Shown piece by piece: positions 51,881 through 60,878 of a DNA stretch of 64,000 nucleotides. A program made the translations under genes and the position numbers. Origin of the DNA: Labedaea rhizosphaerae (GTDB taxonomy: Bacteria; Actinomycetota; Actinomycetes; Mycobacteriales; Pseudonocardiaceae); assembly GCF_004362825.1 (NCBI RefSeq), contig NZ_SNXZ01000004.1, forward strand, positions 620,001-684,000. The letters are read 5' to 3'. The notes beneath the pieces were generated by a model. The model saw only the letters and a list, made by a program, of their open reading frames with translations. It did no database searches and was not told the origin of the DNA. Numbering within the stretch: the first letter of the stretch is position 1; every line of letters starts with the position of its first letter.

Positions 51881-52693
51881 ATGCGGAGGGACCAACCCAG
51901 GGACCGGGAGCTGGGCGCGCGACTGAGAGCTGTTCGGGTCGAGCAGGCCAAGCTGTCGCTCGAAGCTGCGGCCAAGCTCATCGGCTGGTCCGCGGCCAAG
52001 TTGAGCCGCACCGAGAACGGCCGCCGGATGGTGACTACCGAAGACGTGGCCGTGGTCCTGACGACCTACAAAGTCCCTGCGGCACAACGAGAGCAGATGA
52101 TCAGCGATGCGCAGATCGGCCAGCAGGACGGCTGGTGGTCTCGCACCATTCCGGGCATCTCGCCGGATCTGGGCACGCTCGCAGGTTATGAGCAGCAAGC
52201 CAAGGCGCTCACGGACTGCTCGCTGCTGGTCGTCCCCGGCTTGCTGCATACCTACGCCTACGCCATCGGGATGCTGCGCGCCGGTGGGCTGTCGGACACC
52301 GACGCTGAACTGAGGTGGATGGCGCGTCTCCGTAGGCAACAAGTCCTACCCGGTGTGGAGTACCGGGCGTTCATCGGAGAAGCCGCGCTGCACACACCGT
52401 TCGGTGGCGCCGAGGCGCTTGCGGAGCAGTTGAGAGCTCTGGTGTCTGGCTACGACCGAGGCCTGTCCATTCGCCTCATTCCCGAGCACATACCCATGCA
52501 TGGCTTGCTGCACTCGTGGCTGCTGATCGAGTCACCGATCTCGGCGCCCGTGCTCAACGTCGAGCTCATCGGCTCCGCGGTGTTCGTGTTCGATGTTGAG
52601 CCGTACCTGCAACTTCTGGATATGGTTGACGACTGTGCTCTTTCCACCTCTGCAAGCCGCGATAAGATCGTGGCGACCATGCAAGGGAGTTGA
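51881..52693 (+). CDS. Scr1-family XRE regulator (HTH + DUF5753)
   Basis: 270 aa. HTH LGARLRAVRVEQAKLSLEAAAKLIGWSAAKLSRTENG, then the DUF5753 domain EQQAKALTDCSLLVVPGLLHTYAYAIGML ... LRRQQVLPG. This actinomycete-specific pair with DUF397 proteins is known from developmental and antibiotic regulation in Streptomyces (for example Scr1/Scr2, WhiJ/BldB-type systems). The first DUF397 gene begins 3 bp after its stop. Confidence 0.92.
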   Translation: MRRDQPRDRELGARLRAVRVEQAKLSLEAAAKLIGWSAAKLSRTENGRRMVTTEDVAVVLTTYKVPAAQREQMISDAQIGQQDGWWSRTIPGISPDLGTLAGYEQQAKALTDCSLLVVPGLLHTYAYAIGMLRAGGLSDTDAELRWMARLRRQQVLPGVEYRAFIGEAALHTPFGGAEALAEQLRALVSGYDRGLSIRLIPEHIPMHGLLHSWLLIESPISAPVLNVELIGSAVFVFDVEPYLQLLDMVDDCALSTSASRDKIVATMQGS

Positions 52694-52695
52694 TC

Positions 52696-52851
52696 ATGGA
52701 GTGGCGCAAGTCCAGTTTCACTGGTAACACGGGCAACTGTGTCGAAGTGCGGCAGGATCACAAGAGCGTTCGAGACAGCAAGAACCCGACGGTAGAGCTG
52801 CCGATCGGCCGCACCGCATGGCAGGCGTTCGTACGAACCGCCGCACGCTGA
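52696..52851 (+). CDS. DUF397 protein, copy 1
   Basis: 51 aa: EWRKSSFTGNTGNCVEV, VRDSKNPT and TAWQAFVRTAAR are the DUF397 signatures. AAGGGAG ribosome site. In the same transcript as the Scr1-type regulator; DUF397 proteins act as its antagonists or partners in known systems. Confidence 0.92.
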   Translation: MEWRKSSFTGNTGNCVEVRQDHKSVRDSKNPTVELPIGRTAWQAFVRTAAR

Positions 52852-52865
52852 CAGCGGAGCACAGA

Positions 52866-52897
52866 AGGGGCCGTAGCCGGATCTGGCTGCGGCCCCT
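52866..52897 (+). terminator. terminator after DUF397 copy 1
   Basis: 13-bp stem AGGGGCCGTAGCC with GGCTGCGGCCCCT around 6 nt, one G-T pair, followed by CTGCATG rather than a U-run. Confidence 0.75.
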
Positions 52898-52992
52898 CTG
52901 CATGCCCAGACCGGCGTTCAGTCGCCGCATCTTGCCGGACGCTTGGTTCCTGGCGACACTGAACAACTGGGCACCCAACCGTAGGAGTCGAT

Positions 52993-53148
52993 ATGGAGTG
53001 GCGTAAGTCCAGTTTCACGGGCAACGCGGGCAACTGCGTCGAAGTGCGGCAGGACCACAACAGCGTTCGGGACAGCAAGAACCCCACGGTAGAGCTGCCA
53101 GTCGGCCGCACCGCATGGCAAGCGTTCGTGCGAACCGCCGCCCGCTGA
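52993..53148 (+). CDS. DUF397 protein, copy 2
   Basis: 51 aa, differing from copy 1 at only a few positions (NAGNCVEV; HNSVRDS; LPVGRT). TAGGAG ribosome site. A 140-bp spacer separates it from copy 1, so it may need its own promoter; none is clear. Confidence 0.92.
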   Translation: MEWRKSSFTGNAGNCVEVRQDHNSVRDSKNPTVELPVGRTAWQAFVRTAAR

Positions 53149-53162
53149 CCGCGAAGAGCAGA

Positions 53163-53192
53163 AGGGCCACAGCTGATGATGGCTGCGCCCCT
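53163..53192 (+). terminator. degraded terminator after DUF397 copy 2
   Basis: AGGGCCACAGC with GGCTGCGCCCCT around 7 nt; recognisably the same hairpin as after copies 1 and 3 but with mismatches. Confidence 0.55.
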
Positions 53193-53217
53193 CGTACGTC
53201 TCGCAAGGGAGTCGATC

Positions 53218-53370
53218 ATGGAGTGGCGCAAGTCCAGCTTCACTGAAACGGGCAACTGTGTCGAGGTGCGGCAGGATCACCAGAGCGTCCGGGACAGCAA
53301 GAACCCCACGGTGGAGCTGCCGATCGGCCGCACCGCATGGCAAGCGTTCGTGCGGACCACCGCACGCTGA
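53218..53370 (+). CDS. DUF397 protein, copy 3
   Basis: 50 aa, one residue shorter in the TGN loop (SSFTETGNCVEV). AAGGGAG ribosome site identical to that of copy 1. Ends the tandem set. Confidence 0.92.
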   Translation: MEWRKSSFTETGNCVEVRQDHQSVRDSKNPTVELPIGRTAWQAFVRTTAR

Positions 53371-53384
53371 CAGCGAAGAGTCGC

Positions 53385-53413
53385 GGGGCCGTAGCCGAGC
53401 TGGCTACGGCCCC
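53385..53413 (+). terminator. terminator after DUF397 copy 3
   Basis: Perfect 12-bp stem GGGGCCGTAGCC/GGCTACGGCCCC around 5 nt, followed by TCTGCATG as after copy 1. Confidence 0.8.
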
Positions 53414-53581
53414 TCTGCATGCTCAGAGCGTAGAAGGGGTTGGTCTTCTCCCAAGTTGGGGCGGAACCCGCCACTGTTCGGGTGACTAACGGTGAACAGG
53501 CTTGCGTCAGCCGGTGACGGCTCAGCACGCTGAGACTGGTGCGTTGCGCTGGGCATCGCGTTCGTGTCAGGGGAGTCCGCG

Positions 53582-54202
53582 ATGGCGCTGAGACCGGCCA
53601 GCAAGACGGTGTCGTCGTTGACCGGTGTCCTGGTTCTCGCAGCCGTGCTGTGGTTGTTGCTGAACTTTGTGTACGCGCCGAGTTGCGGTCGCTTCTCTTG
53701 CAGCTACGAACCAGCGTGGATCCCGATAGCCCATGCGGATTCGGGCGGCTGCCCGGATGCGCTCTCGGAGGCGATGGTCGACGCGTCCTGGGCGGCTGAT
53801 CGTCTGGACGGCATCGCCAAGAAGAAGGTGACGGCCGGGCTGTTCTACGACCCCGACGGCATGCTGCACGAGTTCGACAGTTCGCAGAACGAGGACTCAC
53901 GGCGAGCGTGGGAGGTGGGCCGAGACGCTGGCGTGTTCGATCCTCGGGGTCCGTCCTTCTTGGTTGATCACGTAGAGGTGAAGGTCGCCGCAGCCATGCG
54001 GGACAGTGGCACCATGACAGGAGTATTGGTGATCAACAAAACCGACGGTCCGTGTGGACGCAACCGCGATGGGACGATCGACCAAGGCTCTTGCCTGTCC
54101 GTGGTGCCTCAACTGCTTCCCGTGGGTGCCAAACTTGTGGTGTGGTGGCCTGGCAAGGATGGGTCGCCGGTCAGTACGACATTCGTTGGAGGGCAGTCGT
54201 GA
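53582..54202 (+). CDS. membrane-anchored SCP1.201/DddA-like deaminase (toxin candidate)
   Basis: 206 aa. A single N-terminal hydrophobic helix (about residues 13-31). The C-terminal ~80 residues match the SCP1.201-like nucleic-acid deaminase fold: HVE at 130-132 (zinc His and catalytic Glu), VLVINKTDGPC with Cys158, Cys171, then VVPQLLPVGAKLVVWWPGKDG. The two zinc Cys are 12 residues apart instead of the usual short loop. ATG 53582 is chosen for GGGGAG 6 bp upstream. The next gene overlaps as GTGA and is Imm1-like, supporting a toxin-immunity pair. Substrate (DNA cytosine as for DddA, or other) is unknown. Confidence 0.66.
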   Translation: MALRPASKTVSSLTGVLVLAAVLWLLLNFVYAPSCGRFSCSYEPAWIPIAHADSGGCPDALSEAMVDASWAADRLDGIAKKKVTAGLFYDPDGMLHEFDSSQNEDSRRAWEVGRDAGVFDPRGPSFLVDHVEVKVAAAMRDSGTMTGVLVINKTDGPCGRNRDGTIDQGSCLSVVPQLLPVGAKLVVWWPGKDGSPVSTTFVGGQS

Positions 54203-54756
54203 CCGCGGGAACGGACGACCAGGTGCGCCGATCAGACCTGGTGCACTCGGCCGACTACCCCATGGTGGTAACGGGAAAGTATGCCGTTGGCGATTCCGCG
54301 TTCACCGCGCACATCGCAGACGAGGATGGTCTCGCGGCTTTCCTGACTGGCATCACGCGTTCACCCGTAGCGACCTCCGCGGTGCGCATGTTCCTTACGC
54401 CGCAGGGCTACCGTCCAGTGAAACCGCTGCCGATCGAGCTGCCACCGTCCGCGCTGTACTTCGACGTCGACCAAGGACACCAGGTCGCGGCTGCCGGATT
54501 GCTCGTGGCTACTGTGGACGGTAAGAGCCGTCAGTGGCGCACTTCGGGCGATGCGTGGATCGACGGAGTCGCACTGGCCCAGGACCCGCACAACCCGGAC
54601 TTCACCTCGTTCCCTCCGGAATCGTTCATCACGGTCGACCAGTTGCGGGACGCGGTGTTCGCGTGGGCGTTCGGTGACGTCATGCCGGCTCCGGCCGCGA
54701 TCTGGCGGCCGGCGTCAGCATGGGACGTGCGGTGGCCGGTGGGGTCCGGCCTCTGA
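54199..54756 (+). CDS. Imm1-like immunity protein
   Basis: 185 aa, acidic, no signal. The end FPPESFITVDQLRDAVFAWAFGDVMPAPAAIWRP follows the Imm1 pattern (small strand-rich protein with a helix 'E..V..LR.AV..F...G..P....W'). GTG overlaps the deaminase stop by 4 bp. Imm1 proteins protect against SCP1.201-like deaminases in polymorphic toxin systems, so context and family agree. Confidence 0.65.
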   Translation: MTAGTDDQVRRSDLVHSADYPMVVTGKYAVGDSAFTAHIADEDGLAAFLTGITRSPVATSAVRMFLTPQGYRPVKPLPIELPPSALYFDVDQGHQVAAAGLLVATVDGKSRQWRTSGDAWIDGVALAQDPHNPDFTSFPPESFITVDQLRDAVFAWAFGDVMPAPAAIWRPASAWDVRWPVGSGL

Positions 54757-54777
54757 CACGGCTCGGGTGCATTCGAC

Positions 54778-57700
54778 CTACCGCTCCGCGCAACAAGACC
54801 GCTTGGACTCCGCCAGGTAGTGCGGATCGTGCCACCAGAACCCAGCATTCGCCGGATGCACCGGGGCGGGGGCGACCTCGTTCGGCGCCACCATTGGCTT
54901 GGCCGCGGCGAACGGCGCCACCAGATCGTCCACTGTGTACGCCAGGCCGTTCACGAGCACCGAGCGCACGTTGGCCGCCTCGCGGATGTCGTCGAGCGGG
55001 TTGCCGCCGAGCACGGTGAGGTCGGCGTAGTGACCGGGCGCGATCCGGCCCAGCGGCTCGCCCAGGAACTCACCGGACGTGCTGGTCGCCGTGCGGAGCG
55101 CCTCCACCGGAGTGAATCCGTAGGTGACCATCGCCCGCAGGTTCATGTGGGTGCTCACGGCCGTGTGGTCGATCGGCGAGTCGGTGCCGGTCACCACCGT
55201 CCCACCACCACGCACGATCGCCAGGGCTTGCTCGACCTGGCGGCGCAGGTTGGCGAGGTTGACCGTCTGGTCGGTGGTCTGCGCGGTGGTGGCCGCGGTC
55301 TGCAGGCTCGTGTACTCCCACGACGGGTAGAGGGTGCGGACCCGCGGGTCGGTCACCAGGCTCTGGTCGTCGCGGAACAACGCCGCCGAGCCGAAGAACG
55401 TCGGTGTGCGGGATGCATTGGCGGCGTTGAAGATGTCGATCACGTCGGCGTAGCCGGTGCCGAGCGTCGTGACCGTGCGGGAGAAGCCGAAGCGGTTGGT
55501 CGCGCCGATGTGCTCCATGCCGTCGCCGCCGAACGCGAACGCCGGGTAGTGGTAGTGCGACGTCGCCGGGATGCCGTGCCGGTGCGCCCACTCGATCACC
55601 TCCTGCTGGCGCTCGGTGGACAGCCGCACGTAGCACTTCATCAGGTCGTAGTCGAGCGCGGCGGCCCGCTCGAGTTCCAGCCGGACCTGGCTCTCGTCGA
55701 ACGTCGGACGCATGAAGTTGTAGAAGATCCGCCCGCCGTCCACGGCCTCGCCGGTCGCGAAGTACCGCGGCGCGATCCGCGCGCCGGACTGGACCGACTC
55801 GCGGTCCTCGACCATGTGGTACGCCGGGCTGCCCGGTGAGCGCGTGGTCGTGATGCCCAGCGCGAGCCACAGCCGGCCTTGCCGGTCGCCGTAGCCGTAA
55901 CCCTGCATCTCCCGGTGGTTGTGCATGTCGATCAGGCCGGGGATGACCACGCCGTCGTGCGCGTCCACGTGCCGCGCGCTGGTGTCGGCTTCACGGTGCG
56001 CCCGCACCGCGGTGATCCGGTGACCCTCGACCACGATGTCCACATTGGACCGAAGGGTGTCGCTGACGCCGTCCCACATCCGCCCGGCGTGCACGACGAC
56101 CCGCTCGGGTCCGCGCACGTTGGCCCAGCGCAGCCCGACCGGCACCGTGCGCGGGTGACCGCCACCGGCGCTGACGAGGCGCAACCGGCCGTTGTTCAAG
56201 TACAGCAACGACTTCGAGTCGCCGCTCCAGCTCGGCGCGTCGGTCACCTCGTCGGTGATCTTGCGCGGTTCCCCGGCGAACGTGCCGTCCGGGTGCACGT
56301 CGGCGACCCACAGCACGCTGGCCACCACGAACGCCATCTTCGTGCCGTCCGGCGACCACACCGGCCCGTCGTCACCGCGGGTCTGCAGCGAGCGGTGCGG
56401 CATCGGGTCGACGTAGCGACCCGCGCCGGAGGCCACGTCCACCAGCAGGATCTTGCTCAGGCCCTCGCGGTAGCGCGCCGAGTACGGCTTGATGGCGGCG
56501 AGCGCGACCGTGCGGCCGTCGGCCGACCACGTCGGGCGGCCGGGCTCGAACGTGGCCCCATAGATCTGCTTCACCGTGCCGTCGGCGACGCTCACCGTGT
56601 GCAGCGCGCCGGTCTGGTCGAGGAACGCGATCGTGCTGCCGTCGCGCGACCAGGAGCCGGACACCGCCGCGGCGTTCGGCAGATTGGTGAGCTGGCGGTC
56701 TTCGCCGGTGCGCAGGTCGCGGAGCCAGATGTCCAGCTTGCCGCCGCGATCGGTGGAGTAGGACAGGGAGTTCCCGTCCGGCGACCAGGCCGGATCGGAC
56801 TTCCACCAGTGGTCGCGGGTCAGCGGGCGCGGCGGCTCGCCGACGCGCATCGTGTAGATGTCGTTGAGCGCACGGAACGCCACCGACCGGCCGTCCGGGG
56901 AGAGCACGGGGCTCGCAATCCCGACCACCGGTTGTGGCTTGAGCGAGTCGAAGTCGCGGCGGCGCTTGCGGTAGTCGGGGCGCTGCACGGTGATCTCGGC
57001 CTCGAACGGGATGTTCGTGGCCGCGCCGCCGTTCAGGGCACGCCGGCGGATCGCGCCGTCTGCGGTGTAGACGTAGTCACCGCCGTGGAACGAGGCCCGG
57101 AACGGGAAGACCTCCTCGCCGGCGACGAGCGCCGTGGTGCCGCGCATCAGCTGGGCTTTGCCGTTGGCGATCAGGCAGTACAGCAGGTCGGCGCCGTCCG
57201 GGGTCCACTCCGGGTTGTGGATGACCTGGCCGGCCGGGACGGTGACCGCGGTGGTGCGGGCGCCGTCCGCGAGGGTGACGACGTCGATCTTGGTGTTGTC
57301 GACGACGAACGCGAGCTTGCGGCCGTCCGGTGACCACGCGGGCTCGTACTCCTCGGCGGTCGTGTCGGCGACGGTGGTGATCTTGCCGGTGGCGAGGTCG
57401 AGGGTGTGGATGCCGTAGCTGCCGCCGAGGTCGGAGGAGAAGGCGAGCTTCGTGCCGTCCGGCGAGTAGCGCGGCTCGCGGTGGTCGAACGGGCCTTCGG
57501 TCAACTGGTGCAGCCCGGAGCCGTCGGGGCGGATCGTCCAGAGGTTGAACGCGCCGTCGCGGTAGGACTGGAAGACCAGCGCCGAGCCGTCCGGCGCCCA
57601 GTCGGGCTGCGTGAGGTCGAACAGGTCGCTGGTCAGCCGCTTGGCCTTGCCGCCGGTCGCGGGCATGACCCACAGCACGCCGACCAGGTCGAACGCGATG

Positions 57701-57888
57701 TGCTTGCCGTCCGGCGAGATCCGCGCGGCGATGTCGGTGCCCTGGCGCAGACGCACCCGCCGCCCCGGCTTCCGCTCCTCGGCGGTCGCCGCCTCGGCGA
57801 CGCCGGGCAGGGCCTGGCTGAGCGCGGCGGCCCCGGCCACCCCGGTGAGGAATCCACGTCGGTTCAGCTTCACGGCCCACGCCCCCAT
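54778..57888 (-). CDS. Tat-exported beta-propeller amidohydrolase
   Basis: 1036 aa. Twin-arginine signal LNRRGFLTGVAGAAAL. Residues about 40-590 hold many TolB/WD40-like blades with SPDG/AFxS repeats (SPDGKHIAFDLVG, APDGSALVFQSYRDG, SPDGTKLAFSSDLGG). The last ~430 residues are a metal-dependent amidohydrolase: GLIDMHNH (H-x-H), TSHYHYPAF, HIGATNR and GTDSPID. ATG 57888 used. Likely cleaves peptides or amides outside the cell. Its 3' end is convergent with the Imm1 gene. Confidence 0.88.
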   Translation of the reverse strand: MGAWAVKLNRRGFLTGVAGAAALSQALPGVAEAATAEERKPGRRVRLRQGTDIAARISPDGKHIAFDLVGVLWVMPATGGKAKRLTSDLFDLTQPDWAPDGSALVFQSYRDGAFNLWTIRPDGSGLHQLTEGPFDHREPRYSPDGTKLAFSSDLGGSYGIHTLDLATGKITTVADTTAEEYEPAWSPDGRKLAFVVDNTKIDVVTLADGARTTAVTVPAGQVIHNPEWTPDGADLLYCLIANGKAQLMRGTTALVAGEEVFPFRASFHGGDYVYTADGAIRRRALNGGAATNIPFEAEITVQRPDYRKRRRDFDSLKPQPVVGIASPVLSPDGRSVAFRALNDIYTMRVGEPPRPLTRDHWWKSDPAWSPDGNSLSYSTDRGGKLDIWLRDLRTGEDRQLTNLPNAAAVSGSWSRDGSTIAFLDQTGALHTVSVADGTVKQIYGATFEPGRPTWSADGRTVALAAIKPYSARYREGLSKILLVDVASGAGRYVDPMPHRSLQTRGDDGPVWSPDGTKMAFVVASVLWVADVHPDGTFAGEPRKITDEVTDAPSWSGDSKSLLYLNNGRLRLVSAGGGHPRTVPVGLRWANVRGPERVVVHAGRMWDGVSDTLRSNVDIVVEGHRITAVRAHREADTSARHVDAHDGVVIPGLIDMHNHREMQGYGYGDRQGRLWLALGITTTRSPGSPAYHMVEDRESVQSGARIAPRYFATGEAVDGGRIFYNFMRPTFDESQVRLELERAAALDYDLMKCYVRLSTERQQEVIEWAHRHGIPATSHYHYPAFAFGGDGMEHIGATNRFGFSRTVTTLGTGYADVIDIFNAANASRTPTFFGSAALFRDDQSLVTDPRVRTLYPSWEYTSLQTAATTAQTTDQTVNLANLRRQVEQALAIVRGGGTVVTGTDSPIDHTAVSTHMNLRAMVTYGFTPVEALRTATSTSGEFLGEPLGRIAPGHYADLTVLGGNPLDDIREAANVRSVLVNGLAYTVDDLVAPFAAAKPMVAPNEVAPAPVHPANAGFWWHDPHYLAESKRSCCAER

Positions 57889-58075
57889 TGCGTCGACGAT
57901 TCACCCGATAGTGGCGACCCTAGCCCCGTTCGGCCGTGTTGGCGCCAGTCGAATTCGTTGTCGATCTACGCAGGAGCCGAGCGCGCGTCTTCCCGACTGT
58001 CCACTATGGACTTTTCCAGGTCAGCGCGCCGCCTCGGTACCCTCGTCCGACCGAACGGACGTGGGAAGGGGCCCG

Positions 58076-59356
58076 ATGGAGCCGCTGCGCGAGCGTGATC
58101 CGCGCCAAGTGGGGACCTACCGGCTCGAGGGGCGCCTGGGTGGCGGCGGGATGGGCACCGTCTTCCACGGCCGGTCCCGCAGCGGGCGCCCGGTCGCGGT
58201 CAAGCTCCTGCACGCCGAGCTCGCCGACGACCCGGGGTTCCGGCGCCGGTTCGCCACCGAGGTCGAGGCCGCGCGCCGGGTCGGTGGGTTCTACACCGCG
58301 CAGGTGGTGGATGCCGACCCCGCGGCCGACCCGCCGTGGCTGGTGACGGCTTTCGTGCCCGGTCCGTCGCTGCAGCTGGCCGTCGAGGCACGGGGGCCGT
58401 TGCCGCCCGAGTCGATCGCCGGGTTCGGGGCGGGGCTGGCCGAAGGGCTGGCCGCGATCCACGCCAGCGGTCTAGTGCACCGCGATCTCAAGCCCTCCAA
58501 CGTGATCCTCGCCGACGACGGTCCCCGTGTGATCGACTTCGGTATCGCCCGTGCGCTGGACGCGACCTCGCAGACGCTGTCGCAGGTCGTGATCGGCACA
58601 CCGTCGTACATGTCGCCCGAGCAGGCGCGTGGCGACGACATCGGCCCGGCGAGCGACGTGTTCTCCCTCGGGCTCCTGCTGGTGTTCGCCGCGACCGGGC
58701 GCAACCCGTTCGGCCGCGGCGTCGGCCACGCGATGGTCTACCGGATCGTCCACGACGAACCCGACCTGACCGGCGTGCCCGCCCACCTCATGGACCTCGT
58801 CAAGCGTTGCCTGGCCAAGGATCCGGCCCAGCGCCCGACCGTGGCCGACCTCCTCGACGAGCTCACCAGCGCGCGGCCGGTCATCCCCTCGCCACCGGTC
58901 AAGACGACGGTCGACGACCCGGTCACCCGCCCGCTGCAGGCGCCGCCCCCGCACGGCACGGCCATCGCCGCGATCGCGTTCGCGCTGCTGTGCGTGCCGG
59001 GCCTGGTGGCGCTCGTCGTGCAGGCCTCCGGCGTGGTCCACGAGCGCGGCGCGCCGACGGCAGTGCTGTGGACCAACGTGCTTCTGGCCGTGGTCGAGGC
59101 CGTCCTGCTCGCGATCGGCGCGGTGCTGCTCTTCCAGCGGAAGAAGGCAGGCCGGCGGCTGATCGTCGGGACCGCGATCGTCGTCGGGCTGCAGTGCCTG
59201 AGCGTGAGTCTGCAAGCGGCGCTGACCGGAGCACACATCACGACGGCGAGCCCGTTCTGGGCCTTCGTGTACGTCTTCGCCCCGCTCACGGCCGCCGCGG
59301 CGGGCATGGCGGTGATCCTGGCGCTGCACCCGGCGACGAACCGGCTAGTGCGCTGA
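58076..59356 (+). CDS. Ser/Thr protein kinase with four-helix membrane C-terminus
   Basis: 426 aa. YRLEGRLGGGGMGTVFHGRS, VAVKLL, HRDLKPSNVIL, VIDFGIARAL, GTPSYMSPEQARG: all Hanks motifs. After a Pro-rich linker (about residues 275-300) come four hydrophobic helices, with no PASTA or other sensor domain. ATG 58076 follows GGGAAGGGG. Signal and substrates unknown. Confidence 0.93.
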   Translation: MEPLRERDPRQVGTYRLEGRLGGGGMGTVFHGRSRSGRPVAVKLLHAELADDPGFRRRFATEVEAARRVGGFYTAQVVDADPAADPPWLVTAFVPGPSLQLAVEARGPLPPESIAGFGAGLAEGLAAIHASGLVHRDLKPSNVILADDGPRVIDFGIARALDATSQTLSQVVIGTPSYMSPEQARGDDIGPASDVFSLGLLLVFAATGRNPFGRGVGHAMVYRIVHDEPDLTGVPAHLMDLVKRCLAKDPAQRPTVADLLDELTSARPVIPSPPVKTTVDDPVTRPLQAPPPHGTAIAAIAFALLCVPGLVALVVQASGVVHERGAPTAVLWTNVLLAVVEAVLLAIGAVLLFQRKKAGRRLIVGTAIVVGLQCLSVSLQAALTGAHITTASPFWAFVYVFAPLTAAAAGMAVILALHPATNRLVR

Positions 59357-59746
59357 GTCCTTCTTCAGCTTGCGCCACCCGCCCGCGCGGTTGTTGGCGA
59401 TGATCTGGCGCAGCATCGCGACCAGCGCCGGCCCGTTGATCTGCTCGTCCGGGCGGTAGGCGACGGTCCGCGCGGTCTTGTTGTCGTGGCCCGCGGTGAT
59501 GAGGCCGTCGGGGTCCGGCACGATCGCGCCGTCGTAGAGGAAGACGTTCACGTGGTCCTTGGCCGCCAGCAGCGCGCACACGTTGCCCTGCAGGACGAAG
59601 TACGGGCGGTTGGTGCGCTTGATCGTCTCCTCGATCTCCGGGTCGGCCTCGTGGACGAGGTCGCGCACCTCGCGGCAGATCCGCTGCTGCCAGTCGGTGA
59701 GCCCGTCGATGTAGTCGTCGACGCGCGGGTCGGTCCGGTAGTTCAT
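59345..59746 (-). CDS. DUF1801 (YdhG-like) protein
   Basis: 133 aa. [67 protein letters not shown] and [11 protein letters not shown] match DUF1801, a small cytosolic fold of unknown role often found as a single domain. Overlaps the end of the kinase gene by 12 bp, convergent. Confidence 0.88.
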   Translation of the reverse strand: MNYRTDPRVDDYIDGLTDWQQRICREVRDLVHEADPEIEETIKRTNRPYFVLQGNVCALLAAKDHVNVFLYDGAIVPDPDGLITAGHDNKTARTVAYRPDEQINGPALVAMLRQIIANNRAGGWRKLKKDSAH

Positions 59747-59825
59747 CCTGTCCTCCACGTCCAGCGGGTTCGGTCCGGACGTCGAGGCCGCCCGTCGGGT
59801 TTCGACACGTCCGAGAAGAAAGTTT

Positions 59826-60815
59826 TCAGGTGCCGAGGGCGCGGGCCAGCAGCGCTCGGCGGGTGCGCACCGACGTCTTCGCGAAGACCGACTTCAGGTG
59901 GTCCTGCACGGTGTGTTCGGACAGGTGCATGGTCCGGGCCAGCTCCCGGGTGTCCGCCCCCACGGCCAGCCGTTCGAGCAAATCGGTCTCGCGGGCGGTG
60001 AAGCCGAAGGCGCGGGCGAAGATCCCGACCCGTTCGCCCGGCGACGCCTGCTCGATGGACACCGCGATGGTGTCCTGGTCGATCCGCCCGGCCCGCACGG
60101 CCAGCCACACCCCGTCGGCCAGGTGCACCCGGCCCATCGGCGGGTGCCGGTCGACACCGGCCTCGTTGGCGAGCAGTTGAGCAGCCACGTTGTAGGCACT
60201 GGCCGGGATCGGCGCGGCCCCTTCCGGTGGCGGCACGAGCGTGCGCAGGTACGCCGCCGTGGCCGCGGTCTGCCCGACCACGTGGAGTTCGGCGTTCAGC
60301 AGGAGCACCACAGGATCGACGCGCCGGGCCGGCGCGGCCGAGCCGAAGGTGGCGGCCTGGCACCGGCGCAACGCTCGGGTGACCGGTGCCGAAATCGACG
60401 CCACCGACTCGACGTCGGCAGCCGCGAACGTCCCACCACGACGCCAGAGGTCGAGGAAGGCCCAGCAGCCGAACTGGTCGCGGAAGCACGCCGACAACAC
60501 GTCGCTCACCCCGTACCTGGACAGCAGGTCGCGCCACGGCGATGGGCCGGTCAAGGTGGCGGGCGGGCCCAACCCGGTCCACCGGTTGACCGTGCTCTGG
60601 TACTTGGCCCGGATCACCTTCGGGATGTCCGAGGGCACCGGGAGCTCGGCCAAGGGCTGCACGCCGACCTCGGTCTCCGGATCGGTCAGCACGAAGGCGT
60701 AGGCGTCGAAGCCGACCACACGGCGCAGCGCGTCGAGTACGTCGCGGCGCAGCGCCGTGGCCTCGGTCGCCGCCGCGCAGAGGCGCTCGACGCGATCCCG
60801 CACGCGCAGCAGCAT
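59826..60815 (-). CDS. LuxR-family transcription regulator
   Basis: 329 aa. N-terminal GAF/PAS-like sensor region, C-terminal Lux[52 protein letters not shown] 60815 is the last start that keeps the whole sensor. Divergent from a 95-aa gene; a CCCAG-GTAT-CTGGG palindrome lies between them. Confidence 0.88.
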   Translation of the reverse strand: MLLRVRDRVERLCAAATEATALRRDVLDALRRVVGFDAYAFVLTDPETEVGVQPLAELPVPSDIPKVIRAKYQSTVNRWTGLGPPATLTGPSPWRDLLSRYGVSDVLSACFRDQFGCWAFLDLWRRGGTFAAADVESVASISAPVTRALRRCQAATFGSAAPARRVDPVVLLLNAELHVVGQTAATAAYLRTLVPPPEGAAPIPASAYNVAAQLLANEAGVDRHPPMGRVHLADGVWLAVRAGRIDQDTIAVSIEQASPGERVGIFARAFGFTARETDLLERLAVGADTRELARTMHLSEHTVQDHLKSVFAKTSVRTRRALLARALGT

Positions 60816-60827
60816 AAGCCGGAAAAC

Positions 60828-60841
60828 CCCAGGTATCTGGG
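60828..60841. promoter_or_regulatory. palindrome between LuxR and 95-aa gene
   Basis: CCCAG-GTAT-CTGGG, 12 bp before the LuxR start and 38 bp before the other gene. Probable autoregulatory site; inferred from symmetry only. Confidence 0.5.
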
Positions 60842-60878
60842 ATGGAGCCGGGCCCGGCCGGTCCTTAGCGTGGTCCTC

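Noticed and set aside
52851-53420. CRISPR-like repeats
   Set aside because: The repeats are three DUF397 genes with terminators, far too long and coding; no short regular spacers exist anywhere in the window.
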